The notes beneath the pieces were generated by a model, which worked only from the letters and a program-made list of their open reading frames with translations, was not told the DNA's origin and searched no databases. From contig CAJUPF010000021.1 of assembly GCA_910588565.1 (NCBI GenBank), positions 1 through 43,423 of the forward strand: a stretch of 43,423 nucleotides of DNA, in the 5' to 3' direction. Origin of the DNA: an uncultured Lachnospiraceae bacterium. Its GTDB lineage: Bacteria > Bacillota > Clostridia > Lachnospirales > Lachnospiraceae. Positions 7,254 through 16,348 of this stretch are shown piece after piece. The position numbers and the translations under genes are program-made. Every line of letters begins with the position of its first letter. Within the stretch, counting starts at the first letter, position 1.

Positions 7254-8228
7254 CTAATCCTGTTCCATCACTTCTTTATAAAATTCATAATAATCGGATC
7301 TCTTTTCTTTTGTAAACTGAATTGCCGTTTTGGGATGATGATTTAAGAGTCCCGTCATCAGGTACTGCAAGTCATACCCCCATACCACATCTTTCTCATG
7401 AAGCTTTGTCATATGCTGATCAATAAACTTCAATACCGGGGCTATATGGTATTTGGGATTGCGCAGCAGTCCAAGCAATAGCTCCATTGCACAGTTTCCG
7501 GCACCCCGGCCCATGCCGTAATAAGTGGCGTCCAGCCAGTCAACGCCGTCGCCAACCGCCTCAATTGTATTGGCAAACGCAAGCTGCTGGTTATTGTGGG
7601 CATGGATTCCGATTTTTTTATGATACTTTTCTGCAAAATTCCTGTAAATATCTACAATACGGGCAATCTGCTCCGGATACAAAGCTCCGTAACTGTCTAC
7701 AATATAGAATACATCGACAGGCGTCTGCCCCAGAATATCCAGGGCAATCGCAAGATCGCTTTCCTGTGTATTGGAAATAGCCATAATATTACAGCTGACT
7801 TCATAGCCCTTCTGAACCGCATGTTCAATCATATCTACTGCTGTGGGAATCGTATTCAAATAAGTAGCAACCCGAATCAAATCAACGGGGCTGTCTGTCC
7901 TGTCCACAATATCCGTTTTATAATCGCACCTTCCCACATCCGCCATAACAGCGATTTTTAGGTCTGTGTCATTCTCGCCCACTATGGCGCGGATATCTTC
8001 ATCCTTACAGAACTTCCATTTGCCAAATTTACTCTCGTCAAACATCTCTTTGGAGGCTTTGTAGCCAAACTCCATATAATCTACGCCCGCCCGGATATTT
8101 GCATGATACAAATCCCTGACAAATTCATCGGTAAAATAAAAATTATTTACCAGTCCTCCGTCACGCAGCGTAGCGTCCACAACCCGCACACCGGAACGGT
8201 AATCCATTAATTTTGCTAATTCCTTCAT
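7254..8228 (-). CDS. HMGL-like (DRE-TIM) aldolase family protein
   Basis: The 324-residue protein is a TIM-barrel carbon-carbon lyase of the HMG-CoA lyase / 4-hydroxy-2-oxovalerate aldolase superfamily. It opens with the catalytic and metal-binding strand VVDATLRDGGLVNNFYF (about 16-32), has the late metal site GIHAHNNQQLA (about 202-212), and GMGRGAGNCAMELL (about 233-246). Length fits the catalytic domain alone, without the DmpG communication domain. The substrate cannot be told from sequence; no partner dehydrogenase or acyl-CoA gene lies nearby. The start has AGGAGA upstream. It sits between rlmH and yqfC, both transcribed in the same direction. Confidence 0.78.
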   Translation of the reverse strand: MKELAKLMDYRSGVRVVDATLRDGGLVNNFYFTDEFVRDLYHANIRAGVDYMEFGYKASKEMFDESKFGKWKFCKDEDIRAIVGENDTDLKIAVMADVGRCDYKTDIVDRTDSPVDLIRVATYLNTIPTAVDMIEHAVQKGYEVSCNIMAISNTQESDLAIALDILGQTPVDVFYIVDSYGALYPEQIARIVDIYRNFAEKYHKKIGIHAHNNQQLAFANTIEAVGDGVDWLDATYYGMGRGAGNCAMELLLGLLRNPKYHIAPVLKFIDQHMTKLHEKDVVWGYDLQYLMTGLLNHHPKTAIQFTKEKRSDYYEFYKEVMEQD

Positions 8229-8292
8229 GTGTTTTCTCCTGTTATGTTTTACTGTTTTATTTATAATATAATTCTTTATAACCTATCCGTCT

Positions 8293-8772
8293 TTACTTAT
8301 GATATGGTTCGTGATGTATAATCCGAAAACTCCGGTAAACCTGTTCTAACAAAATCACCCGCATCAGCTGATGGGGAAACGTCATTTTTGAAAAACTAAG
8401 CAGCTCGTCCGCACGATGCAGAACCTGCTTTGAGAGGCCAAGTGAACCGCCAATCACAAATGCAATGTTACTTTTCCCTGTCAGGCCAAGCTGCTCTATG
8501 GAATGGGACAACTGAAGGGAGTCTGGCATTTTGCCCTCAATTGCCAGGGCAATAACATACGTATCTTCCCGGATATGCTTTAGCAGCCGCTCCCCTTCTT
8601 TTTCCTTTATGTTATATTCCACTGCGGGACTGGCCTGATCCGGTGTTTTCTCATCTGCAGCTTCAATGATTTCAAGTTTGCAGTAACGGCTCAGGCGTTT
8701 TTGATATTCCGCCACAGCTTTTCGGTAAAACTCTTCCTTTATTTTTCCTACGCAAAGTATTGTAATCTTCAT
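8293..8772 (-). CDS. rlmH: 23S rRNA (pseudouridine1915-N3)-methyltransferase RlmH
   Basis: RlmH methylates pseudouridine 1915 in helix 69 of 23S rRNA, using S-adenosylmethionine through an alpha/beta knot (SPOUT) fold. The 159-residue product starts MKITILCVGKIKEEFY, the exact expected N-terminus and length. It contains the SAM-site loop FVIGGSLGLS and the C-terminal signature FPHQLMRVILLEQVYRSFRI ending HHEPYHK. Longer in-frame starts up to 8850 add residues not found in the family and are rejected. It follows the zinc-ribbon/TPR gene. Confidence 0.95.
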   Translation of the reverse strand: MKITILCVGKIKEEFYRKAVAEYQKRLSRYCKLEIIEAADEKTPDQASPAVEYNIKEKEGERLLKHIREDTYVIALAIEGKMPDSLQLSHSIEQLGLTGKSNIAFVIGGSLGLSKQVLHRADELLSFSKMTFPHQLMRVILLEQVYRSFRIIHHEPYHK

Positions 8773-8856
8773 CATCCATGCCCGCTCTTCATAACCATTC
8801 AGACACCTTTGCTGTTGCAGGTATCTAACCATAAAAAAACTATGTCTCACTCTGAC

Positions 8857-9972
8857 TTATTGTGGCATATACACATAATTTACCCGGTAGACTCTGCTCT
8901 TGAGTCCCCGGCGATTGATCAGAATCACAGAAAGCACCTGGTTTCCCTGGGGCATCTCCAATGGGCCTGTATACCTGGCAGAATTTGCGGTTGGCTCGCT
9001 TCCATCCCAGGTATAATACGCAGTGCAGTCCTCCGGGACATCCACGGTAATCATCTGCGCTTCCTCATATGCCCCGCCGGGAGGCGCGACAGAAGGCATC
9101 GCCGGAGGCTCATACCGAATCGTATAAATCGCATTGGCTACTCCGCTGTAGATCCCTTTTTTATTTCTGGCCACTGCAAAAATAACCGTTGTCCCTTCTT
9201 CCTCCAGAGAAATCGAATTTTGATATAGCGCCCCATTTAATATAGGGTCCGTGCCGTCTGTTGTATAATAAATGTCATCCCCGTCTTCTGAAAGAATAGA
9301 AATTTCAAGCAAATCAGAATAGGTTCCTGACACTTTGTCAAATGTGGGGGATTCCACCAGATATTCCGCAAACAGATCCGTCATTTCACTGTGTTCCACT
9401 TCCTCATAAAGCGCAAGAATCTGCTCGTAATCCTCATTTCTATCATAAATTGCAATCAGCTGTTCCACAGATTCACGATCCGATGGGTTCTCTGCAAGTA
9501 ATTCTTTCAGAATGGACACTGCATTCGCTTCCTCTCCCATATCCAGGTAAACTTTAAGAATCCCTTTTCGCGCCGCTGTATCTTTCGGCTGCAATTCCAA
9601 TGCCCGGTTAAAATATGCCAGGGCATTCGTAAAATCCTCTGCATCAAGACTGATTTCTCCCTGTTCAAACTGATAGTCATAACTGTTATTTCGGTAATTC
9701 TGGAGGTTTTTCTCTTTGACATACAATATGGCCGGTACCATAATCAGAATTACCATGCAGATTCCTGCAATTATAAATGCGGGGATTCTGGACTTGCGCT
9801 TTTTTTCTTCTGACGGAAGTTCCTCTGCTTTTTTATCACCATCCTGTACAATCATGCCCAGTAAATCCTCATCCAGCAAATTGTACTCTGGAACCAGCTG
9901 AACTTCTGCTCCACAGACACTGCAATATACACAGCCCTCTTTCAGCTCTGCTCCACATTTTTCACATTTCAT
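8857..9972 (-). CDS. Zinc-ribbon membrane protein with TPR and two chitobiase-type C-terminal domains
   Basis: The 371-residue protein has a clear modular order. A zinc ribbon at 1-22 (CEKC and CVYCSVC) is cytoplasmic. A single transmembrane helix follows at about 63-85. Outside the membrane are tetratricopeptide repeats at about 97-195 (ALAYFNRALELQPKDTAARK is typical). Two beta-sandwich modules of the chitobiase/hexosaminidase C-terminal type follow, with the telltale DIYYTTDGTDP (233-243) and AYYTWDGSEP (318-327), each followed by a conserved Tyr. No catalytic domain is present. It probably acts as a cell-surface scaffold or glycan sensor; that is inference. A 175-base palindromic repeat lies immediately upstream. 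Confidence 0.8.
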   Translation of the reverse strand: MKCEKCGAELKEGCVYCSVCGAEVQLVPEYNLLDEDLLGMIVQDGDKKAEELPSEEKKRKSRIPAFIIAGICMVILIMVPAILYVKEKNLQNYRNNSYDYQFEQGEISLDAEDFTNALAYFNRALELQPKDTAARKGILKVYLDMGEEANAVSILKELLAENPSDRESVEQLIAIYDRNEDYEQILALYEEVEHSEMTDLFAEYLVESPTFDKVSGTYSDLLEISILSEDGDDIYYTTDGTDPILNGALYQNSISLEEEGTTVIFAVARNKKGIYSGVANAIYTIRYEPPAMPSVAPPGGAYEEAQMITVDVPEDCTAYYTWDGSEPTANSARYTGPLEMPQGNQVLSVILINRRGLKSRVYRVNYVYMPQ

Positions 9973-9989
9973 TCCATACTACCTCGTTA

Positions 9990-10164
9990 GGAACTGTTAA
10001 AGAATGGTAACAGTTCAGATACCTTCACTGTTCCGGCATCCAGCCCATGAAAAGCCGCCTCCGGCGAGGTGCTGGATGCTTCCAGGCTCTATGTTTTGGT
10101 ACGGCCAGCGCATAAATGCGCAGGCCTGCCTGAACTGTTACAAAGAATGAACCTTAACAGTTCC
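9990..10164. repeat. RPT-A copy 1: nested palindromic intergenic element
   Basis: The gap between folD and the TPR gene is almost filled by this element. Outer arms GGAACTGTTAA (9990-10000) and TTAACAGTTCC (10154-10164) are perfect inverted repeats. Inner arms TAACAGTTCAG (10008-10018) and CTGAACTGTTA (10130-10140) are also perfect. Inside, 10103-10126 folds into an 11-bp stem with one mismatch. The core recurs at 23871-23960. Copy 1 has an extra 42-base segment (10044-10085) flanked by CCAG, which itself creates a 9-bp stem (10036-10044 with 10071-10079). It has no coding capacity. It resembles a MITE- or REP-like non-autonomous element. Confidence 0.85.
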
Positions 10165-10174
10165 TTACAGAATT

Positions 10175-11017
10175 TTAAACTGTAACCATAGCTTCTACAC
10201 AATTACGCATCAGCATTGCAATGGTCATAGGGCCAACGCCTCCTGGGACAGGCGTAATCATAGAAGCTTTTGGCTCCGCCTCATCATACTTCACATCCCC
10301 GGACAATTTATTATTCTCATCTCTGTGGATTCCCACATCGATCACAACTGCGCCTTCTTTGATATATTCTCCGGTAATAAACTCTTTTTTGCCGATTGCG
10401 ACAATCAGAATATCCGCAGCGCTGCAGATTTCCTTTAAATTCTTTGTATGAGAATGCGTCACTGTCACAGTAGCGTTTTCTCTGAGCATAAGCAAAGCCA
10501 TCGGTTTTCCAACAATATTACTTCTGCCAACAATCACACAGTTTTTCCCGTCGAGTTCCACCTTGGAACGTTTCAAGAGTTCAACAATTCCCGCCGGGGT
10601 ACAGGATACAAAACCAGGCTGTCCAATCGTAAGGGAACCAACACTTTGCGGATGGAACCCATCTACATCCTTAAGCGGGGAAATCGCATTGATAATGGTC
10701 TTTTCCTCAATATGTGCCGGAACCGGAAGCTGTACCAGAATACCGTTTACTGCCGCATCCTGGTTCAGCTGTTCAATCAGGTCAAGCAGCTCCTTCTGCG
10801 TAGTCTCCTCCGGCAGCTCAAAGGACTTGGAATGAAGCCCAATATATTCACATGCCTTTTTCTTATTACGCACATAGACACTGGACGCCGGATCCGCCCC
10901 CACCTGTATCACCGCCAGAGTGCCTTCCACACCCGCCTTTTTTAACTGTGCTACCTGTTCTTTCAATTCTTCCTTAATTTCAGCGGAAATCTTTTTCCCA
11001 TCAATGATTTTTGCCAT
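10175..11017 (-). CDS. folD: Bifunctional methylenetetrahydrofolate dehydrogenase / cyclohydrolase FolD
   Basis: FolD interconverts 5,10-methylene-THF, 5,10-methenyl-THF and 10-formyl-THF. The 280-residue length is normal. Visible motifs are the catalytic Lys/Tyr region SVYVRNKKKACEYIG (about 47-61), the QLPVPAHIEE loop (about 98-107), DGFHPQSVG (about 119-127), the dinucleotide-binding GRSNIVGKPMALLML (about 163-177) and the C-terminal TPVPGGVGPMTIAMLM. Eleven bases separate it from fhs upstream, so the two form an operon for one-carbon metabolism, as in acetogens and purine-synthesising anaerobes. Confidence 0.96.
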   Translation of the reverse strand: MAKIIDGKKISAEIKEELKEQVAQLKKAGVEGTLAVIQVGADPASSVYVRNKKKACEYIGLHSKSFELPEETTQKELLDLIEQLNQDAAVNGILVQLPVPAHIEEKTIINAISPLKDVDGFHPQSVGSLTIGQPGFVSCTPAGIVELLKRSKVELDGKNCVIVGRSNIVGKPMALLMLRENATVTVTHSHTKNLKEICSAADILIVAIGKKEFITGEYIKEGAVVIDVGIHRDENNKLSGDVKYDEAEPKASMITPVPGGVGPMTIAMLMRNCVEAMVTV

Positions 11018-11028
11018 GGTTTCCTCCT

Positions 11029-12699
11029 CTAAAACAACCCTGTAATCCGTCCGTTCTCATCCACATCAATCGCATTTGCTGCAGGGACTTTCGGAAGGCC
11101 GGGCATTGTCATAATAGAACCTAAAACAGCCACGACAAACCCTGCTCCGGCAGACACATAGACTTCCCTGACATTTACCGTAAATCCTTCCGGTCTTCCC
11201 AGTTTATCCGGATCGTCTGACAAAGAATACTGGGTTTTGGCAAGACAGACCGGAAATCCTCCCATGCCAAGCTTTGTAATCCGCTGCAGTTCTTTTTTGG
11301 CCGCCGGACTGTATGTAACGCCGTCAGCGCCGTAAATCTCTTTTGCAATTGTCTCAATTTTATCTTCGAGCCCCGCTTCATCCGGATATAACACCTGAAA
11401 ATGGCTTTCCTTCTGCTCTAATGTAGCAAGAACTTTCCTGGCAAGCTCTATGCCGCCTTCGGAACCCGACTCCCATACTTTGGATAATGCAAATTCACAG
11501 CCGCGCTCTTTACAGAACTGTTCCACAAAATCCGTTTCCGCCTTTGTATCTGTAACAAATGAATTGAGCGTTACCACAATCGGCACCTGGTATTTCTGCA
11601 GATTTTCAATATGTTTTTCCAGATTGACAATTCCTTTTTGCAAAGCTTTCAAATTCTCTGCGGAAAGCTCGTTTTTGGGCACGCCGCCGTTGTATTTCAA
11701 TGCCCGCACTGTCGCTACCAGGACAACACAGTCCGGCTTTAAGCCCGCTTTACGGCATTTGATATCAAAAAACTTCTCCGCTCCTAAATCCGCGCCAAAA
11801 CCAGCCTCCGTCACTACGATATCGGCAAGTTTCAGACCTGCTCTCGTGGCCTTTACACTATTGCATCCATGGGCAATATTGGCAAATGGCCCGCCATGGA
11901 CAATCGCCGGCGTATGCTCTAAAGTCTGAATCAGGTTCGGCTTCATCGCATCTTTTAACAATGCCGTCATTGCCCCGGCAGCATGTAAATCTTCCGCCGT
12001 TACCGGTTCCCCGTGAAACGTATAGGCAACAATAATTCCAGAAAGACGTTTTTTCAAATCCTCGATATCATCCGCCAGACAGAGAATTGCCATAATTTCA
12101 GATGCTACGGTAATTACAAAGTGATCTTCCCTCACCATTCCGTCCATCTTACTGCCAAGCCCCACTACAATATTCCGCAGCGCCCGGTCATTCATATCCA
12201 GGCAGCGCTTCCATACAATCTGTCTGGGATCGATATTCAGTTCATTGCCCTGCTGAATATGGTTATCCAGCAATGCCGCCAGCAAATTGTTCGCGGAAGT
12301 AATCGCATGGAAATCTCCGGTAAAATGCAGATTCAAATCCTCCATCGGAACCACCTGGGCATAACCGCCGCCTGCCGCGCCTCCTTTAATGCCAAAACAG
12401 GGGCCAAGCGACGGCTCCCGCAGCGCAAGCACTGCTTTTTTTCCCAGACGCCCAAATGCCTGTCCCAGTCCAATGCTAGTCGTCGTCTTTCCTTCCCCGG
12501 CGGGCGTCGGATTGATCGCCGTTACAAGCACCAGCTTGCCATCCGGGTTTCCCGCTGTTCTCTGCAGAAGTTCATCCGATAATTTTGCCTTATACTTGCC
12601 ATAGAATTCCAAATCTTCCGCCGGGATGTCCAATTTTGCCGCAACCTCCTGAATCGGCGCTAATTTTGCTTCCTGTGCAATTTGAATATCTGTTTTCAT
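11029..12699 (-). CDS. fhs: Formate-tetrahydrofolate ligase
   Basis: Fhs makes 10-formyl-THF from formate, THF and ATP. The 556-residue protein has the ATP-binding loop TPAGEGKTTTSIGLGQAFG (about 65-83), the following REPSLGPCFGIKGGAAGGGY and the conserved HFTGDFHAITSANNLLAALL region (about 130-149), all diagnostic for the family. The C-terminus contains FTVNVREVYVSAGAGFVVA and MTMPGLPKVPAA. Length is typical. It is the first gene of the fhs-folD unit. The start has AGGAGG upstream. Together with FolD it supplies C1 units; in Lachnospiraceae it may also serve the methyl branch of the Wood-Ljungdahl pathway, but the rest of that pathway is not in the window. Confidence 0.97.
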   Translation of the reverse strand: MKTDIQIAQEAKLAPIQEVAAKLDIPAEDLEFYGKYKAKLSDELLQRTAGNPDGKLVLVTAINPTPAGEGKTTTSIGLGQAFGRLGKKAVLALREPSLGPCFGIKGGAAGGGYAQVVPMEDLNLHFTGDFHAITSANNLLAALLDNHIQQGNELNIDPRQIVWKRCLDMNDRALRNIVVGLGSKMDGMVREDHFVITVASEIMAILCLADDIEDLKKRLSGIIVAYTFHGEPVTAEDLHAAGAMTALLKDAMKPNLIQTLEHTPAIVHGGPFANIAHGCNSVKATRAGLKLADIVVTEAGFGADLGAEKFFDIKCRKAGLKPDCVVLVATVRALKYNGGVPKNELSAENLKALQKGIVNLEKHIENLQKYQVPIVVTLNSFVTDTKAETDFVEQFCKERGCEFALSKVWESGSEGGIELARKVLATLEQKESHFQVLYPDEAGLEDKIETIAKEIYGADGVTYSPAAKKELQRITKLGMGGFPVCLAKTQYSLSDDPDKLGRPEGFTVNVREVYVSAGAGFVVAVLGSIMTMPGLPKVPAANAIDVDENGRITGLF

Positions 12700-12775
12700 G
12701 TTCTCATCCTCCTAATCTTACTGATACTATACAAAGCGTCAGATAAATCTAAAGCCAAGTATCACAGCCTGACAG

Positions 12776-15253
12776 TTACAAACATTGCTCAAATTCTTCC
12801 AGAGACATCAGCACTTTTCTGGGCTTTGTCCCTTCTTCCGGCCCCACCAGACCAACTTCAGCCAGCTGATCCATAATACGCGCCGCCCGGTTAAATCCGA
12901 CTTTGAATTTACGCTGAATGGCGCCGATGGAGCCTTTTTCACTTTCTATCAAAAACCTGCCGACATCCCAAAACAGGGCGTCTCTGTCATCCGAAGCCTG
13001 TGCCCCGTCTGAAATGGATACCGTGCTGTTTTCGGCCTGCTCCATTTTCTCCTGTACGGAAGCATTATACTGCACGGAACCGTTGTTCTGTTTCAAAAAC
13101 TCTACCACATCTGACACTTCCTTATCTGAAACAAAAGCGCCCTGTACCCTGAGCGGCTTCTGATATCCCTGTGGGAAAAACAGCATATCCCCCTTTCCAA
13201 GCAGTTTCTCCGCGCCAACCATATCCAGAATCGTTCTCGAATCCACGCCGGAAGTTACCGCAAACGCCACACGGGAAGGCATATTGGCTTTAATCAGCCC
13301 GGTAATAACATTGACGGAAGGGCGCTGGGTTGCAATAATCAGATGAATACCGGCCGCTCTTGCCAGCTGCGCAAGACGGCAGATAGAGTTTTCCACTTCA
13401 TGAGAAGCTACCATCATCAAATCCGCAAGCTCATCTACAATAATCACTATCTGCGGCAGTTTTTCCGGTTTTTCTTCTCCTTCTAAGGCAGAAACGGATT
13501 CCAGTTTGGCATTGTATCCTTTCAAATCCCGCACGCCGTAGTCTGCAAATCTATGGTAGCGGTCATCCATTTCCGCAACCGCCCAGTTCAGGGCGCCTGC
13601 CGCTTTCTTGGGATCTGTCACTACCGGAATCATCAGATGCGGAATGCCATTATACACGCTTAGCTCCACAACCTTTGGATCTACCATAATCAGCTTTACA
13701 TCATCCGGATGCGCCTTATATAAAATACTCATAATAATCGTATTGATACAGACAGATTTTCCGGAACCAGTTGCGCCTGCAATCAGCAAATGCGGCATTT
13801 TGGCAATATCCGCCACAATCACCTGTCCCGCAATATCCTTTCCGGCTGCAAACGCAATAGCAGACGCATTCTGTTTAAATTCTTCCGATTCAATCAGATC
13901 ACGGAACATCACCGTTACATTCTCTTTATTCGGAATCTCAATCCCTATCGCTGCTTTTCCTGGAATCGGCGCCTCCATACGGATATCCGCCGCTGCCAGA
14001 TTCAGCTTGATATCATCCGTCAAATTCACAATCTTACTGACCTTTACCCCCAGTTCCGGCTGAATTTCATATCGTGTCACAGAAGGCCCGCTGCTGATAT
14101 TGGTAATGGTCACATTTACGCCAAAATTTTTCAGTGTCTGCTGCAGTTTATTTGCTGTCGCCCGCAGATGTGTCTTAGAATCTCCGGTTGCCTTGGAGTC
14201 GCCCGGCTTTAAAAGCGAGACGGGCGGAACATAATATTCTGGTTTCCGGCTGAAATCCGGCACAATTTCCTCTGACGGCTGCTCTGCTTCTTTCTGCTGT
14301 CTCTTCGGGCTCTTCCGTTTCAGCTTTGGTTCTTCTCCCACTGGTTCTACCATGCCACTGACATCGGATAACAGCTCTTCTAACATTGGCGCATCTTCAT
14401 ACTCTACCCCGTCTCCCGTCAGTTTCTGGCCATCATCTACCGGTTCTATAAAAATATCCGGCAGAACCTCTTTCTCTAATCCTTTTTCTTCTATCTCCGG
14501 AAAATCCGAAAACACTTCTGCAGAAATCTCGCTTACTTCATCTCCGGAAGGCTTTTTCTTATCCTTAATCCGGGTATCTAACGAAACGCCGCGCACTTTT
14601 TTATCCATACGGCGCGCCTTTTTATCCATGCGCTGCACTCTTCTGTCATGATAACGTATGGCGTCCTCTCTGGCAGATTCATAAATTTTCTGCCCGCCCC
14701 GCTTCATACCAAGCAGAAACGATCGTTCTGTAATCAGCACAAGCGATATAATCATCACAACAACAGCAATCACATACGATGCAAACGTCCCGAAATTCGG
14801 TACACACAGCCAGACCAGCAATCCGCCTGCGATACCACCCCCTTTTCGATATGTGGAAGAATATGTATAAGCATTCTTTAAAGACTGCACCGTCACGACA
14901 TTCTTATCCTCTACCAGAAGCTGCAGAAACATGCAGAACGCACAGAACAGCAGAATACTAGCGGTAAACTTAAACACTGCAAACTGATTTTTCCTGTTAG
15001 AAATCAAAAAACAGGCTCCCACAAACAGAATAATCGGAAACACATATGCCATCCATCCAAACAAACCAAAAAGCAGAGTACTGGCCCCGTTTCCGATTTT
15101 TCCTCCAATCCCAAAATTGCTGACAAACAGCAGAACAGATACCGCCAGTAAAATCCAGAGAGCTATTTCACTTTCAAAAGAAAGCCCCTGGCGCTTTGCC
15201 GCCGCCTTCTTTTTTCTTCTTCTGTTTGAAGTTTTTTTCCTGCTGGCTGCCAT
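12776..15253 (-). CDS. ftsK: DNA translocase FtsK/SpoIIIE
   Basis: The 825-residue protein pumps chromosomal DNA through the division or sporulation septum. It has a basic N-terminus, four membrane segments (about 28-180), a charged low-complexity linker (about 190-360), and the RecA-like motor with Walker A GATGSGKS at about 490-497. LPQIVIIVDELADLMMVA is the Walker B region, and RLAQLARAAGIHLIIATQRP is the FtsK signature. The C-terminal gamma winged-helix (about 760-825, GSIGAIQRKFKVGFNRAARI) reads KOPS/SRS polarity sequences. Whether it acts mainly as FtsK or SpoIIIE cannot be told; a spore-former may use one protein for both. A TepA-like protease and uppP lie just upstream. Confidence 0.95.
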   Translation of the reverse strand: MAASRKKTSNRRRKKKAAAKRQGLSFESEIALWILLAVSVLLFVSNFGIGGKIGNGASTLLFGLFGWMAYVFPIILFVGACFLISNRKNQFAVFKFTASILLFCAFCMFLQLLVEDKNVVTVQSLKNAYTYSSTYRKGGGIAGGLLVWLCVPNFGTFASYVIAVVVMIISLVLITERSFLLGMKRGGQKIYESAREDAIRYHDRRVQRMDKKARRMDKKVRGVSLDTRIKDKKKPSGDEVSEISAEVFSDFPEIEEKGLEKEVLPDIFIEPVDDGQKLTGDGVEYEDAPMLEELLSDVSGMVEPVGEEPKLKRKSPKRQQKEAEQPSEEIVPDFSRKPEYYVPPVSLLKPGDSKATGDSKTHLRATANKLQQTLKNFGVNVTITNISSGPSVTRYEIQPELGVKVSKIVNLTDDIKLNLAAADIRMEAPIPGKAAIGIEIPNKENVTVMFRDLIESEEFKQNASAIAFAAGKDIAGQVIVADIAKMPHLLIAGATGSGKSVCINTIIMSILYKAHPDDVKLIMVDPKVVELSVYNGIPHLMIPVVTDPKKAAGALNWAVAEMDDRYHRFADYGVRDLKGYNAKLESVSALEGEEKPEKLPQIVIIVDELADLMMVASHEVENSICRLAQLARAAGIHLIIATQRPSVNVITGLIKANMPSRVAFAVTSGVDSRTILDMVGAEKLLGKGDMLFFPQGYQKPLRVQGAFVSDKEVSDVVEFLKQNNGSVQYNASVQEKMEQAENSTVSISDGAQASDDRDALFWDVGRFLIESEKGSIGAIQRKFKVGFNRAARIMDQLAEVGLVGPEEGTKPRKVLMSLEEFEQCL

Positions 15254-15302
15254 AATTTCCTCCTATATCTATTATCTATGTCCTCCGGACATTTCGTCTA
15301 TC

Positions 15303-16184
15303 TTATAACTTCACAACAAAATGCCCGACAATGGAAATAATCCCAACAAACAGGCAATAGATTGCAAAATATGTAAACTTTTTTTTCTTTACTACTACAA
15401 GCATTGTTTTGATGCAGATATAACCCACAATCGCTGAACATGCAACCCCAGCCGCATAGCAGCCAATCTCAGAAGCCGTCACTTTAATATCGGAAAGCTC
15501 CGTAAGCTTCAAAACCACCGCGCCAAGAATCGCCGGAATCGACATAATAAAAGAATATTTCACTGCAAATTTACGATTAAATTTGCTAAGCAGACAAACT
15601 GAAATGGTAGTCCCGGATCTTGAAAGCCCTGGCAGCGTCGCAAATCCCTGGCAGATACCGATAAAAAAAGCATTCGAATAGGTAACATTCCTGGGCATTT
15701 TTGTACCGTCCGCCACATAATCCGATATCACCAACAGCACCGCCGTCAACACAAGGCAAATCCCCGGCGCCAGCAAAACCCCGGAAGCCGCTTCCACCAC
15801 ATCAGCCCCTATATACCCAATAATCCCCGTAGGAATCGTAGATACAACCACAAGCATAACAAACTTGCGGTAACTGTTGTCCACCAGCCTGTAATAGGGT
15901 TCATCTTTTTTCATCACAAAATTACCCGCAAAAATTCCCACATCTTTGAAAAAATCCCCAATAATTGCAACCCCCTCCCGGATCATCCGGAAAATATCCT
16001 TATAAAACACTGCTAATACTGCAAGCAAAGTCCCCAAATGCAGCAGCACATCAAACAGCATGCCAGTCTCTGTCTCCACATGAAACAGAATCTTAAAAAG
16101 CGCCAGATGCCCAGAACTGCTCACCGGTAAAAACTCTGTTACTCCTTGAATAACCCCCATGAGAATCGCTTCCAATAACGACAT
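15303..16184 (-). CDS. uppP: Undecaprenyl-diphosphatase UppP (BacA)
   Basis: UppP removes a phosphate from undecaprenyl pyrophosphate to recycle the lipid carrier for peptidoglycan; overexpression gives bacitracin resistance in other bacteria. The 293-residue protein is entirely hydrophobic with about eight membrane helices. Catalytic-site motifs are present: EFLPVSSSGHLALF (about 17-30) and the Arg-containing GLSRSGTTISVCLL (about 185-198). Start at 16184 follows AGGAGGAAGGC. A promoter-like pair lies at 16222-16250. The family usually has about 270 residues, so the length is slightly above normal owing to a loop near residues 80-95. Confidence 0.95.
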   Translation of the reverse strand: MSLLEAILMGVIQGVTEFLPVSSSGHLALFKILFHVETETGMLFDVLLHLGTLLAVLAVFYKDIFRMIREGVAIIGDFFKDVGIFAGNFVMKKDEPYYRLVDNSYRKFVMLVVVSTIPTGIIGYIGADVVEAASGVLLAPGICLVLTAVLLVISDYVADGTKMPRNVTYSNAFFIGICQGFATLPGLSRSGTTISVCLLSKFNRKFAVKYSFIMSIPAILGAVVLKLTELSDIKVTASEIGCYAAGVACSAIVGYICIKTMLVVVKKKKFTYFAIYCLFVGIISIVGHFVVKL

Positions 16185-16221
16185 ATCTGCCTTCCTCCTG
16201 TTGTAAATTTAATCTTTTTCA

Positions 16222-16250
16222 AGTCTACCATATTTTAGATGAAATGTCAT
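16222..16250 (-). promoter_or_regulatory. Sigma-A promoter for uppP
   Basis: On the minus strand the -35 is ATGACA (16245-16250), the spacer is 17 bases and the -10 is TAGACT (16222-16227). Both boxes are near consensus and the spacing is ideal. It lies about 40 bases before the uppP start. Confidence 0.5.
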
Positions 16251-16348
16251 TATCTTGTTCATATCTTAATTTTCTTAATATTTTTTCAAAATTTCATACT
16301 ATTTAATAAATCTACTAATCAGCCATTCACAATTTTTTACCATATTAT

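Noticed and set aside
8773..8850. Longer N-terminus for RlmH
   Set aside because: The added 26 residues are not part of the family; the 159-residue form is exact.
12013..12582. 189-codon frame opposite fhs
   Set aside because: Shadow of a highly conserved enzyme gene; product is low-information and basic.
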